A stretch of 64,000 nt of DNA from Ascarosepion bandense (taxonomy: Eukaryota; Mollusca; Cephalopoda; Sepiida; Sepiidae): assembly GCA_037127315.1 (NCBI GenBank), contig JBBBDQ010000350.1, positions 2,880,501 to 2,944,500 of the forward strand, written 5' to 3'. The notes below the pieces were generated by a model. That model was not told the DNA's origin, ran no database searches, and saw nothing but the letters and a program-made list of their open reading frames with translations. The translations under genes were made by a program, and so were the position numbers. Below, piece by piece: positions 40,401 to 46,096 of the stretch. Within the stretch, counting starts at the first letter, position 1, and every line of letters starts with the position of its first letter.

Positions 40401-43400
40401 CTTTTTCCCTTCCTTGGGATGATTTCTTATACTGTTATCTCATTAGCGTTTTCTTTAAAATGTACCCTACTTTGAGTCTCTGACCTCTTCCAAACTTTCA
40501 TATTTGTTCTGAACTGCAAGTGAATATGATTGTGCTGCATTGAAATTTAGGCATGGCTCTGGGCTTTTTGTAACTTTACTGTTGTTTGTGTTGTTTGGGG
40601 GGGATGTACATTGTGGTGCAGTGGATATCAGCTCGGAACAAGAAATCGGAGAGCAGAGTTCTAATGCCAGCTGAATTCCTTGTATTCACTTACACACAAA
40701 TACCCTTGGGAAAGGTAATAATCTCTCTCTTCCTTCCAGTTATGAGTTAAATAACAGGACAGATTGGGTTCTGTAGTCTTGGCTGGCAATCAGTCTACCG
40801 CAGAAAGTAATGGCAACCTACTGCAGGATAATCTTCTGCCCAGTCATGTCTCTTTCGAGACATGATGGCCCAAGCATGTAGCATGTATGGCACTTAATTG
40901 ACTGACTGTTTGCAGATTGACCAGAGGTGATTACTTATGCAGACAATGCTTGGCCATGTTTCAGTGTACAGTACTGCATTTCTAATGAGGCCACCTAACG
41001 GCTAACAACTTTTTTTTAATGTTTCCTCAAAGGCTTTTCCATGTTCACAAGCATGCCGTTTGTGTGTAAGTGAATGCAATGAATTCATCTGGAATTCAAA
41101 GTTGGCTCTCTGATTTCTTGTTCCATGCCAATATCAATTACACTACAACACAGATCCTCTAGTTTAAATACCAGAGTCATAAAAAATAAGATGAAAGTGC
41201 TGCACATTTTGGCTTATAATTTTTTCCTGTTACCCAGGGACTGTTGTCAATCAGAGAGGGAAATTAGTTCTTACAATACAGATGTCCATTTCAATTTCAT
41301 TCAAACTGTATGTGTATAAAGGTTTGTGTTTACAAGCACGAGACTGACCTAAAAATATTTCTTAAAAAAAATAAATAAATAAACAATTTGCTCTTTGGTA
41401 AGAATTTCTAAAATCTAAATAAGCAGCAAATAATAATGGAAAAGGCAAGGTTACTCTAACTGCAAAGATGGAACTGCAGAGAATTTTCCCATGTCTGAGG
41501 AGTCAAACATACAATGTACAGAATCCTGAAAGAAACCATAATATTAAATCTGAGGTTAGATCAGAACTGGTCAAGATATAATAAGGATGCTGAACGCCTT
41601 AGTCATTGAGACTGATAAGGTTACTGAAGTGACAAAATGTATCAGGATTTTTTTAGCAAGAACCTTAGCAGCATCAACAGTGCAGATGGCCTTGTTGATA
41701 GTAGATTCAGGAAAGGAATTGAAAAATTATTTGACAAGGTAGTTGAAGAAAACAAAAATAGAAGACTAATTACATACTGTATGTAACAAGATGGAATGAA
41801 TGATTGTCAGCAAAAGGGACAATCCAAGTTAAAAGTTATATTGCGGATGTGAAAAATCAGCAAGTTGTAGACACTTATTTGGATAGTTTAGTCACAGATC
41901 ATGGACAGTGCCATACATAAATTCTATGGGGCATAAGAATAGCAAAGATGCTTTTTGAAAACTGTGCAAAGTATTGAGAAATTAGAAAAATTTCATTAGA
42001 AAAGAAAAGAGTGAGTTTTGTTTAATGGCATATCAACCTATGTGGGTTATTTAATGCCAAAAAGATGGAGTTTTAAGGTATTTTTTAATGTTGGGTTATA
42101 GTGAGAAGGTTATTTAAGTCAGATTTTAATGAAAATCTTTTTGTTTTTATTCTTTTTTATTGAAAATGTCTTCTAGTTTTGTATTCAAAAATGTTTTGCT
42201 TAGAATAATTTTTTTTCCTTCAAAAATGTGTTATGGTTATAATTTTTTCTTCAAAAGTGTATTGTTGGTAATATTTTTCCTTTATAAATGTATATTTATT
42301 TTATAAAAGTCTATTTTTATGTATATATTTCTATAAAAGTGTATATTTAAACTTTCATAGTGTTTTGACCTCAGTTTGGGTGGGGGTCAATTATTTGCCT
42401 GTAGCTGGGACCCTAACAGGTGCTACCACTTTGGGTCAGGGTGGACCTGAGAACAACAGCAATTAAGAGGTGGTTCCATCTCCACACAATCTTCCAATCA
42501 GAGGCCTTAATGCCAGATGCAGTTTACTGTAGAAATGAAAAGTGCCAGACATGTGTAATAACTCATTCATGGCAATGAATGCTGGACAATTTCCTCACCG
42601 ATGAAGAAGACATTTCACGCAACAGAGATGTGCTTCTACCAATGATCATTGAGAGTACTACAGATACAGTACTACAAAGCTGTTTAAATAGATTAGAAAC
42701 TACAAAGAAATTGGCAACAATGAGAAGGTGACAGATGAAAATTTTGTGTTATAATGAGGAAATAAAGTTTGAAGTATTTGACACTCACAAGGAATATAAG
42801 AGAACTAGGCAAAAACAATGAGTAATCACAAAACACAAATTAGTGAATGAATGGCAGGGCAAGGACAACAAAGACAAACAGGTCGAGTGATAAAACAAAG
42901 AGTCATTTAGAGCAACAAAAGGCAGGAAGTTGTGGAGAACAATGTTTGCCAGTGTTTTGAAAGTATATATTTACATTTGCTATCAATGTTAAACACAAAG
43001 GCAGGAACCATTTTGGTTTTATACATATCTTGTGAATTAAAATCTATTTTAGAGCCACTCCTTTGAGAAAATAATTTTAAAACATCATTTTCTTAAAGAA
43101 CAAGGAAAGGCTCTATTGGTGGTGGTTGGGGGGAAGACTTTTCAGAGACCAAAAAGAAATTTAGCTTAATGAAATCTTTGGTCATTTTTGCATATTACAT
43201 TGATTCAAACTCCAGTTGAATTCCTTGCATTCACTTACACACAAATACCCTTGGGAAAGGTATTAATCCGTCCCTTCACCCCAGTTATGGATTAAATAAC
43301 AGGACAGATTGGATTCTATAACTTTGGCTGGCAACCAGTCTACTGCAGAAAGCAATGGCAAACTATTGCGGGATAATCTTTTGTCCAGTCAGTCATGTCT

Positions 43401-43498
43401 CAAAGAGACATGATTGCCCAAAGTGTGTATCAATTATGGCACTTAACTGACTGACATTGATATTCATTAGACATATAAATACTCAGTGACTACCCCAT

Positions 43499-43538
<40 letters not shown>

Positions 43539-46096
43539 AAAAAGAGAAAAACACACACACACACAAGAAACTCCTCCTCTAGAGAAATAAAGTCTTGGTA
43601 AATTATGTTTTTTATTTTTTAAAAATGGGCTCATTAGGGTCAGCAAAGAATTGGTCGCAGTTTTCTATAATGGCAATTTTTTTTCTTTCTGTTATGTCAG
43701 GTAACAGAATTATGTGAAATACTACAAAACAATGTAATAGTATAAAAGTAGGTGTATTGACAGGAAAGAGGAGTATTTACAAGAGGTGAGGATTAGTAGA
43801 ATACAGAACAAGGTAATTAGTATACAGTGTCGTCGTAGGGACGTGATAGATTGACTAGTAGAACACTTCCAGTGCAATACCGGAAATACGCGACTGACTT
43901 CCTTACTCGAGGGATAATCACTACTATTTTATATAGTGATTCGAATAGTCCATTTCCGTGGAAAGGTGGAGAACACCCCAACACTTTCTTACTGACAAAT
44001 ATTCCAGAGAAATAGCCACAATATCTTGACAAGCACTAAAAGTCATCAAGAAAGAGAACACACACAAATAAACAAAAACAAAAATACTTTCTATAATTTT
44101 GAGGAGAAGTCATCATTTTCATAATTGCTTGAATTAGTGAAATCATTTTGCTTTTATTGTTAGCACAATATTTCAGATAACCCATTCTCCAGCTTTCTTT
44201 AAGTATAAAAACCATAAAGAAGAAAAAGAGATATCATTCTTTCAGGAGATTGGCAGTCAACAGCCAAGGAATAGTAGTTAATATACCATCCAATGTAATA
44301 AATATCTGTCCAATATTATTTCCAAGATGAAGAACAGGTCAATGGCGGGAATTAAAATTATACAGTCTTTCTTTCCTTGTGAATTGTACACTTAAAGAGG
44401 CTGGAGAATGGATCAGCCAAAATGTAACAAAAGGAACACAATTCAATATGCCAAGCAACAATGGCAGTGAAAGAAACGTGGGAAAAATCACACAGGTACA
44501 TTTTTTCATTTCTTGAGACAGACAGATCTCTTTCACCTCCAGCACCCATAAATTCTCTTAGACATGCACACTTTTAGACAGCCTTTCTTCCTTCTAACAA
44601 CATTCCCTTTCATACCAATCAAAAACAAAAATATTCAGGTGTTTAGAGCAGCAGCTGTAATGTCTTTTATTTAAAAACAAAAAAGGAAAGAAAGAATGAA
44701 AGTGAAGGTTTCAATAGTTCCACACAAATCCTCGTCATCTGATTTCCCTGTAACATCAGTTAATTTGTAACAAGAATAATCATCATAATTAGAAGATCAA
44801 TTAAAGTTTTGAATCCTTTAACAAAAAAAGATTAATCTGTATGATGTTGGGGATGACTCACGCGTTTCGAACATAAAGTAAAGGAATCTTCAGCAAAGTT
44901 TAAGTCGGTAAGAATTAAACTACTGTAGAGAAACTTGTAACTGAAGAAGAAAGAAATTTCAAGAGAAGGATGGTTGCATTTAGACATTAATAGGAAAAAT
45001 TTTCAGCTTTCAAGAATTTGAGAAAAATATATTTTTGTTACCACCTGCCCACCCTGTTGGCTGAGGCCGCAGAATACGCCAACTGCATTTCTGTAGAGGG
45101 TTACCCTCCCCCATGAAGCATCCTGCTGGATATGATGATAAACTACATCGGGCAGCAAGGCATCTGATTAAGGTTTTGGAGGAGCCCAGAACCACCTCTT
45201 AATTGCTGTTGTTCACAAGTCCACCCTGACCTGGGGTAGCAGCACCTGTTAGGGTCCCATTTATCAGCAAATAGTTAACCTCCAGAACAGCATAAAAGTA
45301 TAAAAATAGATTTTTATAGTAAAAGGGCCAGCAATATATTAAAAAAAAAAAGAAAAAAAAAAGAAAAGAAGAAAAAAAAAGAAAAAAAGAAAAGAAAAAA
45401 AAGAAAAAAAAAGAAAAAAGAAAAAAAAAAAAAGAAAACCTTTTTCCAAAAATACATCAATGAAACCTGATCTACAAGCTGATTTCTTACAAAGAATACT
45501 TATTCTATAAATCTTGTCAGCATTAAATAACCCATTGAGGTTGATATACTGGAAAACAAAACTAAATTGTCACCGGCAAAAAGAAAACAAATTATAAAAC
45601 AATCTCAACCTTCCGCCTTATTCCTAACTTTCCTTTCCGCTTCATTGTTTTTCAAGGCTCCTCTACTTCACTACTTAATTTCAGTAATTGTTATTTTCTG
45701 TTGCCATAGCAGGATATGACAATTGCAAAACTCAAATGTGCTATTATTCATTCATCTGAGTCACTTGCAGTGGTTGCAGGGTAAAACTTTTGCTTTGCAA
45801 ACAAAATTCCCCTCCAGAACGTTAAATGATATTCTTGCAGATGACAAACATTTCAAAGTCACTGTCACTTATATGGCTTGTGTATAAACAAACAAAAGTT
45901 AGTTTTGCTATTCTTGAACCTCTCAGAATAAAAGTAAAGTTTAAGAATTTCAATAAACATGATAAAGTTTATTGTGTAGATAAAAAGACTGTCCCTTTTT
46001 TCTTTTCATGCCTTCCTGAACAATTTTTACTGACATTCACAAAATCAAAAATATTTGTACTTACTCTTTTCCATAGTAGTGTGGTTTATTAGGAAT
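6109..46096 (-). CDS. CHN-like: Chimaerin (SH2-C1-RhoGAP), 10 exons, 5' end missing
   Basis: Joining, in minus order, 46096-46065, 37788-37675, 35463-35166, 33084-33019, 22357-22273, 16560-16387, 12195-12118, 9035-8898, 8762-8651 and 6280-6109 gives one open frame of 422 codons plus stop. Every junction is GT-AG and phase-consistent. The SH2 domain is at residues about 7-100 (binding Arg35 in YLVRKS), a linker at 101-166, the C1 finger at 167-216 and RhoGAP at about 230-422 (arginine finger Arg265 in GMYRVAG, Asn380 in ENLAIVFAP). Alpha2/beta2 chimaerins share this order; they are Rac GTPase-activating proteins recruited to membranes by diacylglycerol, downstream of receptor signalling. Residue 177 is Leu where the C1 consensus has Pro. 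The product is shorter than alpha2-chimaerin (459 aa) because exons encoding roughly the first 40 residues were not found. CHN1 versus CHN2 cannot be assigned; an invertebrate co-orthologue is likely. Confidence 0.95.
6443..6532 (+). repeat. 5S rRNA-derived SINE head
   Basis: GCGATCACCAAAGTTAAGCA and the later TAGATGGGTGAC and GAAATACTAGGTACTGTAAG align along the 3' two-thirds of 5S rRNA, including the internal box A and box C promoter regions. The 5' part of 5S is missing, so it is not a functional 5S gene. It runs straight into SINE body sequence (6551 onward), as in 5S-headed SINE3-type elements. Confidence 0.8.
6533..6830 (+). repeat. SINE body and tail following the 5S head
   Basis: TTGGAGAGCAGAGTTCCAA and CAAATACCATTGAGAAAGGT match the tRNA-SINE body seen at 18751-19051, including a decayed box B. 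The 3' part, from AGCTATGGGTTAATTAGTA to a tail near AATGAATCAATTAATCAG, is specific to this subfamily and recurs at 7005-7150. The element therefore joins a 5S part and a tRNA part. Confidence 0.65.
7005..7150 (+). repeat. Second copy of the 5S-SINE tail
   Basis: AGCTATGGGTTAATTAGTAA through AATGAATCAATCAAA repeats 6668-6815 in the same orientation with modest divergence. The head is missing. Confidence 0.7.
7809..7950. mobile_element. Small TIR transposon (MITE), TA-flanked
   Basis: Terminal inverted repeats TAACCCGGATATAAGAGA and TCTCTTATATCAGGGTTA bound about 140 bp, with TA at both ends. A further copy of the TIR motif (CTCTTATATCCGG) lies inside at about 7850. This fits a non-autonomous Tc1/mariner/pogo-type element. 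No transposase is present. Confidence 0.7.
8044..8341 (+). mobile_element. Solo LTR, copy 1
   Basis: About 297 bp starting TGTTGGGGTG, similar along its whole length to the inverted copy at 43690-43983. A TATATAAAA box near 8092 suggests plus orientation. ATCTT occurs immediately before it (8039-8043) and again at 8342-8346, consistent with a 5-bp target duplication and a slightly shortened 3' end. No internal retroelement region adjoins it. Confidence 0.7.
8651..8762 (-). CDS. CHN-like: Chimaerin exon: RhoGAP helices
   Basis: Residues 329-366. [20 protein letters not shown] followed by MAHLGR matches the LPPAHCETLRYLMAHL block of chimaerins. A strong polypyrimidine tract precedes the CAG acceptor on the minus strand. 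Confidence 0.95.
8898..9035 (-). CDS. CHN-like: Chimaerin exon: RhoGAP core
   Basis: Residues 283-329. [20 protein letters not shown] matches the RhoGAP LKLYFRDLPIPL block, including the conserved Lys. The acceptor is TTATAG, and the donor GTGAGT opens a very short intron of 135 bp. Confidence 0.95.
9420..9740 (+). mobile_element. CR1-like LINE 3' fragment, decayed
   Basis: GTTATTGGTCCTGATCTGGC and AATTTAAATGTAAGGTCAAT match the better preserved fragments at 11185-11655 and 39555-40200. The reading frame is broken. It lies in a chimaerin intron. Confidence 0.6.
10143..10654 (-). mobile_element. SINE2-family non-LTR repeat, full copy
   Basis: A 512-bp element flanked by an exact 11-bp target duplication, GTAAATGGAGA, at 10132-10142 and 10655-10665. 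In minus orientation it runs from a GC-richer head (about 10480-10654) through T-rich internal short repeats (as read on the plus strand) to a terminal stem-loop with arms AACCT/AGGTT near 10165. It has no coding capacity. I could not identify tRNA boxes, so the SINE assignment is provisional. Confidence 0.75.
11185..11655 (+). mobile_element. CR1-like LINE 3' end fragment
   Basis: Read across frames it gives [19 protein letters not shown] and [15 protein letters not shown], then [16 protein letters not shown]. These are typical of the last residues of CR1/L2-type reverse transcriptase proteins (LWNSLP...FK.K.N). The shared 3' UTR (CCCTGCGCAACAGTGGCAGT, GCTTAGGGCGAAATGATAAA) ends in an A-rich tail. 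Frameshifts make it dead. Confidence 0.75.
12118..12195 (-). CDS. CHN-like: Chimaerin exon: RhoGAP arginine-finger segment
   Basis: Residues 257-283. [18 protein letters not shown] contains Arg265, the expected catalytic arginine finger (EGLYRVSG in vertebrates). The donor is GTATGT and the acceptor CTGCCAG. Confidence 0.95.
12755..12995 (+). mobile_element. tRNA-SINE, 5' truncated
   Basis: Matches the SINE body from GCAAATACCCTTGGG through TACTGCGGGATAATCTTCTG to GTATGGCACTTAACAGACTG. The tRNA-like head is lost or unrecognisable. Confidence 0.85.
13976..16167. repeat. Long inverted repeat pair, arms about 190 bp
   Basis: Sequence 13976-14166 recurs as its reverse complement at 15981-16167 (for example CTGGGCTTGGGTTAGTTAAT and CCTAAGGGTGTTGGTAA). 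About 1.8 kb lies between, including a hAT-type MITE. These may be the termini of one decayed element or two independent inverted copies. No coding sequence was recognised between them. Confidence 0.75.
14185..14587. mobile_element. hAT-like non-autonomous element
   Basis: Ends CAGGGGTTCCCAAACC and the complementary TTTGGGAATTGCTG form imperfect TIRs. They are flanked by an 8-bp target duplication ATCTAGAG / ATCTAGAT (7 of 8 match) at 14177-14184 and 14588-14595. Both are hAT features. The interior is non-coding. Confidence 0.75.
16387..16560 (-). CDS. CHN-like: Chimaerin exon: C1 end and RhoGAP start
   Basis: Residues 199-257. [17 protein letters not shown] completes the C1 ligand pattern H-x12-C-x2-C-x13-C-x2-C-x4-H-x2-C-x7-C. 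It continues with [20 protein letters not shown], the entry to the RhoGAP domain. The donor is GTGAGT. Confidence 0.95.
16978..17021 (-). ncRNA. Hammerhead-like motif
   Basis: On the minus strand: stem I TTGC, core CTGAAGA, stem II GAG...CTC, GAAA, then cleavage triplet GTA and stem I partner GCGA. Stem III is reduced to one clear C-G pair, so folding as a monomer is doubtful. It sits at the edge of the inverted repeat 17030-17597. Confidence 0.4.
17030..17597. repeat. Fold-back with about 90-bp arms
   Basis: 17030-17122 (including AAGTTGTGAGCAGGTCAGAA) recurs inverted at 17503-17597 (GACCTGCTCACCACTTATCT). The interior has TG/CA-rich and CAA-rich simple sequence. Its position beside the hammerhead-like motif suggests the same fold-back class, which is an inference. 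Confidence 0.65.
18751..19051 (+). mobile_element. tRNA-derived SINE, complete copy
   Basis: A 301-bp element flanked by the exact 9-bp target duplication ACTACTATA at 18742-18750 and 19052-19060. The head holds box A (TGGCGCAGTGG) and box B (GAGTTTGAATTCC) of RNA polymerase III promoters. The body and 3' end (CACTTAACTGACTGACT) recur in at least eight places in this window. It is inserted in the reverse transcriptase region of the Ty3/gypsy relic. Confidence 0.93.
21147..21591 (-). mobile_element. SINE2-family repeat inside the gypsy relic
   Basis: A 445-bp copy with an exact 12-bp target duplication AACAGACCTAGA at 21135-21146 and 21592-21603. The 3' stem-loop on the minus strand is intact, pairing GGCAT/ATGCC outside and AACCT/AGGTT inside. 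This gives clear element boundaries and shows target-primed insertion. Confidence 0.85.
21790..21836 (-). ncRNA. Hammerhead-like motif next to a tRNA-like sequence
   Basis: On the minus strand, CTGATGA, stem II ACT...AGT, GAAA, stem III CAG-AT-CTG and cleavage triplet GTC are all in register. Stem I is poor (about two pairs). It lies about 20 bp downstream of a tRNA-like sequence on the same strand and is followed by (TA)n. Confidence 0.45.
21856..21920 (-). repeat. tRNA-like sequence, SINE head or tRNA relic
   Basis: On the minus strand it has a box A-like TAGCTCAGAGGTAGA and a box B-like GGTTTCAATCC. Between them is a long complementary stem, CCGACTGA with TCAGTCGG, where the anticodon arm would be. 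The acceptor stem does not close properly, so a working tRNA gene is unlikely. Confidence 0.5.
22273..22357 (-). CDS. CHN-like: Chimaerin exon: C1 domain first part
   Basis: Residues 171-199, including [18 protein letters not shown]. It supplies zinc ligands Cys180, Cys183 and Cys197 and the conserved Gly189 and Gln193 of diacylglycerol-binding C1 domains. Leu177 replaces the consensus proline. Confidence 0.95.
22425..22905. repeat. AT-rich tandem repeat (minisatellite)
   Basis: TAAATCATAGAATATTGCTT starts a unit that recurs six times between 22440 and 22850, alternating short and longer versions, the longer including ACAAGTGGATATTTGCA. This suggests amplification of a two-part higher-order unit of about 180 bp. 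It lies in the intron just upstream of the 22273-22357 chimaerin exon. Confidence 0.9.
23118..23190 (+). repeat. hAT-like terminal fragment
   Basis: CAGTGATTCTCAACTGCTGTG resembles the 5' ends of many hAT elements. It is followed by a short body and a (TG)n run. No matching second terminus was found. Confidence 0.35.
24319..28463 (-). pseudogene. LINE ORF2: endonuclease-RT-RNase H, broken
   Basis: Start [19 protein letters not shown] is typical of AP endonuclease N-termini. The block 28372-27644 contains [15 protein letters not shown] and GSDHFPIIL, both endonuclease active-site motifs. The YVDD catalytic box is at about 25975. The 25756-25427 block, including [15 protein letters not shown], is the RT C-terminal region. 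RNase H shows YIDGSK and then [10 protein letters not shown] and FVDSLS, giving D, E and D. The last segment, [20 protein letters not shown], is a zinc-binding tail. Multiple frame breaks make it non-functional. Confidence 0.85.
26032..26552 (-). mobile_element. Non-autonomous Helitron-like element, copy 1
   Basis: In minus orientation it begins TCTAAACTTATTTATAAATG and ends CTACTAG, inserted between A and T without target duplication, as Helitrons do. Its 521 bp match 38918-39427. The interior has a (CA)-rich run and (TA)n but no Rep/helicase. It interrupts the LINE reverse transcriptase just upstream of YVDD, so it is younger than the LINE. Confidence 0.75.
28500..30043 (-). pseudogene. LINE ORF1 (nucleic-acid-binding, CCHC knuckles), broken
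   Basis: Starts [19 protein letters not shown]. At about 29342-29525 it reads [18 protein letters not shown] and then [18 protein letters not shown], two adjacent zinc knuckles as in I/Jockey-clade ORF1 proteins. These proteins bind the element RNA. Several stops and frame changes interrupt it. Confidence 0.75.
31304..31847 (-). mobile_element. SINE2-family repeat
   Basis: About 544 bp with an imperfect target duplication (CTTTTAACTTTTG at 31291-31303 versus CTTTAACATTTG at 31848-31859). It has the same head (GCTGGGACCCTAACAGGTGC on plus) and tail stem-loop as the other copies, with slightly more internal short repeats. Confidence 0.75.
32158..32411. repeat. 250-bp direct duplication, copy A
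   Basis: Nearly identical to 33149-33400 in the same orientation; the two copies flank the chimaerin exon 33019-33084. Both contain a minus-strand AAG|GTAAGC donor-like site after a short open stretch. The last 30 or so bases are the start of the tRNA-SINE, so the SINE was present before duplication. Confidence 0.9.
32378..32678 (-). mobile_element. tRNA-derived SINE
   Basis: Full-length reverse-orientation copy, from CAGTCAGTTAGTTAAGTGCC to the decayed box A region near 32665. More diverged than the 18751 copy. Confidence 0.85.
33019..33084 (-). CDS. CHN-like: Chimaerin exon: linker into C1 domain
   Basis: A 66-nt phase-0 exon, residues 149-170, ending EYEKAHCFK, which corresponds to the KYEKIHNFK segment of vertebrate chimaerins. 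His167 is the first zinc ligand of the C1 finger. The exon lies between two copies of a 250-bp direct duplication (32158-32411 and 33149-33400). Confidence 0.93.
33149..33400. repeat. 250-bp direct duplication, copy B
   Basis: Partner of 32158-32411. Here the SINE portion stops after about 36 bases and an R2-like LINE tail begins, so the rest of the SINE was replaced or deleted at that junction. Confidence 0.9.
33397..34005 (+). pseudogene. C-terminus of LINE polyprotein: zinc knuckle and REL endonuclease
   Basis: 202 open codons. [18 protein letters not shown] gives a C-x2-C-x7-H-x4-C knuckle. [20 protein letters not shown] has the D...K...D layout of a restriction-like endonuclease core as in R2-type elements. 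A basic helical tail, [18 protein letters not shown], follows and ends at a stop. The reverse transcriptase is missing. Lack of frame breaks suggests a fairly recent insertion. The first few codons belong to the flank, so this is not an independent gene. Confidence 0.8.
33403..34125 (+). mobile_element. 5'-truncated R2-like LINE with REL endonuclease domain
   Basis: The element starts abruptly within coding sequence. It contains an uninterrupted frame to 34005 and a short 3' UTR (GGTCTTCCCACAGACTTGG). The 5' truncation is typical of target-primed retrotransposition. It lies in the intron upstream of exon 33019-33084, opposite in orientation to chimaerin. Confidence 0.8.
34465..34650 (-). repeat. 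SINE2 head fragment
   Basis: CAGCTGGGACCCTAACAGGTG and GAACCTGAAACAACAGCAAT match the head of the SINE2 family. The T-rich interior and stem-loop are missing. Confidence 0.8.
35166..35463 (-). CDS. CHN-like: Chimaerin exon: SH2 C-terminal half and linker
   Basis: Residues 49-148. [20 protein letters not shown] and the following [19 protein letters not shown] are close to chimaerin SH2. After about residue 100 the sequence becomes a Ser/Thr/Asn/Gln/Lys-rich linker ([16 protein letters not shown]), likely flexible and less conserved. The donor is CAG|GTAAAG. Confidence 0.95.
35610..36310 (-). pseudogene. mariner-type transposase relic
   Basis: On the minus strand there is an N-terminal HTH scrap ([19 protein letters not shown]), then [20 protein letters not shown] (catalytic D), [15 protein letters not shown], and after a frameshift [20 protein letters not shown] and the end of the protein near 35640. 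An internal deletion removed the region around the first catalytic Asp. TIRs were not identified. Confidence 0.85.
36425..36463 (-). ncRNA. Hammerhead ribozyme motif, short stem III
   Basis: Minus strand: stem I CGC, core CTGAAGA, stem II ACC...GGT, GAAA, stem III CC-TG-GG, triplet GTA, stem I partner GCG. All invariant core bases are present. The two-base-pair stem III suggests a dimer-type ribozyme. Confidence 0.6.
36519..36559 (+). ncRNA. Hammerhead ribozyme motif, short stem III
   Basis: Plus strand: stem I TCGT at 36519-36522, core CTGAAGA at 36523-36529, stem II ACC/GGT, GAAA at 36544-36547, stem III CC-TG-GG, triplet GTT at 36553-36555, partner GCGA at 36556-36559. It is the mirror copy of 36425-36463. 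Confidence 0.6.
37060..37380. repeat. Large fold-back, arms about 140 bp
   Basis: 37063-37195 (GATCGATACTTGTATTTAAG, CTGTTTATAATCAAACAGTA) recurs as its reverse complement at 37240-37375 around a centre near 37218. TA-rich and TG-rich tracts flank it. No hammerhead core was found. Confidence 0.85.
37675..37788 (-). CDS. CHN-like: Chimaerin exon: SH2 N-terminal half
   Basis: Encodes [14 protein letters not shown] through AFTLAIK, residues 11-49. It includes the YLVRKS strand whose Arg binds phosphotyrosine in SH2 domains. The acceptor is TTTGCAG and the donor GTAGGT. Confidence 0.95.
38022..38310 (-). mobile_element. tRNA-derived SINE
   Basis: Reverse copy from CAGTCAGCCAGTTAAGTGCC to the box A complement CCAATGCACCACAACG. 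Slightly shortened in the middle compared with the full copy. Confidence 0.87.
38611..39501. mobile_element. Tc1/mariner-like MITE split by a Helitron
   Basis: Imperfect TIRs GGCCATAATTATTAGGCCACC and GGTGGCCTAATATTTATGGCC, each next to TA (38611-38612, 39500-39501). About 377 bp remain after removing the inserted Helitron. No transposase motif was seen. Confidence 0.8.
38918..39427 (+). mobile_element. Non-autonomous Helitron-like element, copy 2
   Basis: Begins TCTAAACTTATTTATAAATG, ends GCTATACTGCTAG and is inserted between A and T. It matches 26032-26552 in reverse, and the ACCGATTTTCTTGAAAATTT segment is shared. It has no coding capacity. Confidence 0.75.
39555..40200 (+). mobile_element. 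CR1-like LINE 3' end fragment
   Basis: Frames give [17 protein letters not shown] and [20 protein letters not shown], then [19 protein letters not shown] and [15 protein letters not shown]: the C-terminus of a CR1/L2-type protein. It shares the 3' UTR of the 11185 copy (TACTGCCTTGCTTGGGGTGA) and an A-rich end. Stops and frameshifts are present. Confidence 0.8.
40609..40910 (+). mobile_element. tRNA-derived SINE
   Basis: Full-length copy from CATTGTGGTGCAGTGGATA (box A) through AGAGTTCTAATGCCAG (decayed box B) to CACTTAATTGACTGACTG. Confidence 0.9.
41063..41155 (-). repeat. tRNA-SINE head fragment
   Basis: TGTAAGTGAATGCAATGAAT through CAATTACACTACAACAC is the reverse complement of the SINE 5' half. 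Confidence 0.75.
41430..42960 (+). pseudogene. Decayed RTE-type LINE fragment, split by SINE2
   Basis: After the SINE2 insertion, frames read [20 protein letters not shown] and FCVIMRK, then [17 protein letters not shown]. These resemble the ETWTL...FGHIMR...L..GKR.RGRQ block at the end of RTE-like LINE proteins. The part before 42012 reads like weakly coding DNA in the same orientation. Many stops; the family assignment is tentative. Confidence 0.4.
42014..42530 (-). mobile_element. SINE2-family repeat
   Basis: Full-length copy with stem-loop near 42025-42060 (GGCAT/ATGCC, AACCT/GGGTT) and the GCTGGGACCCTAACAGGTGC head. Related A-rich flanks (GAAAAGAGTG and GAAAAGTG) may be a decayed target duplication. 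Confidence 0.75.
43198..43455 (+). mobile_element. tRNA-derived SINE, 5' truncated
   Basis: Starts within the box B region (CAAACTCCAGTTGAATTCC) and runs to CACTTAACTGACTGAC. The middle matches the full copy closely. Confidence 0.85.
43690..43983 (-). mobile_element. Solo LTR, copy 2
   Basis: A 294-bp sequence with termini TGTT...AACA, flanked by an exact 5-bp duplication CTTTC at 43685-43689 and 43984-43988. It is the inverted homologue of 8044-8341. The TATATAAAA box implies minus orientation. No internal retroelement sequence adjoins it, so recombination between LTRs probably removed the body. Confidence 0.85.
45050..45560 (+). mobile_element. SINE2-family repeat with expanded purine tract
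   Basis: Head at about 45120-45290 (GGATATGATGATAAACTAC, ACCACCTCTTAATTGCTGTT) and tail at about 45440-45550 with stem AACCC...GGTT. In between, 45341-45437 is an almost pure A/G run of AAAAG-like units, an expansion of the A-rich interior. Confidence 0.75.
46065..46096 (-). CDS. CHN-like: Chimaerin exon: entry to SH2 domain
   Basis: A 32-nt exon encoding [10 protein letters not shown] plus two bases of a Glu codon, flanked by a CAG acceptor and GTAAGT donor. It matches the PKYYGRE segment just before the SH2 fold in vertebrate chimaerins. Its phase-0 start matches the known boundary there. Small size alone would make it doubtful, but the in-frame join to the next exon ([13 protein letters not shown]) supports it. 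Confidence 0.85.
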
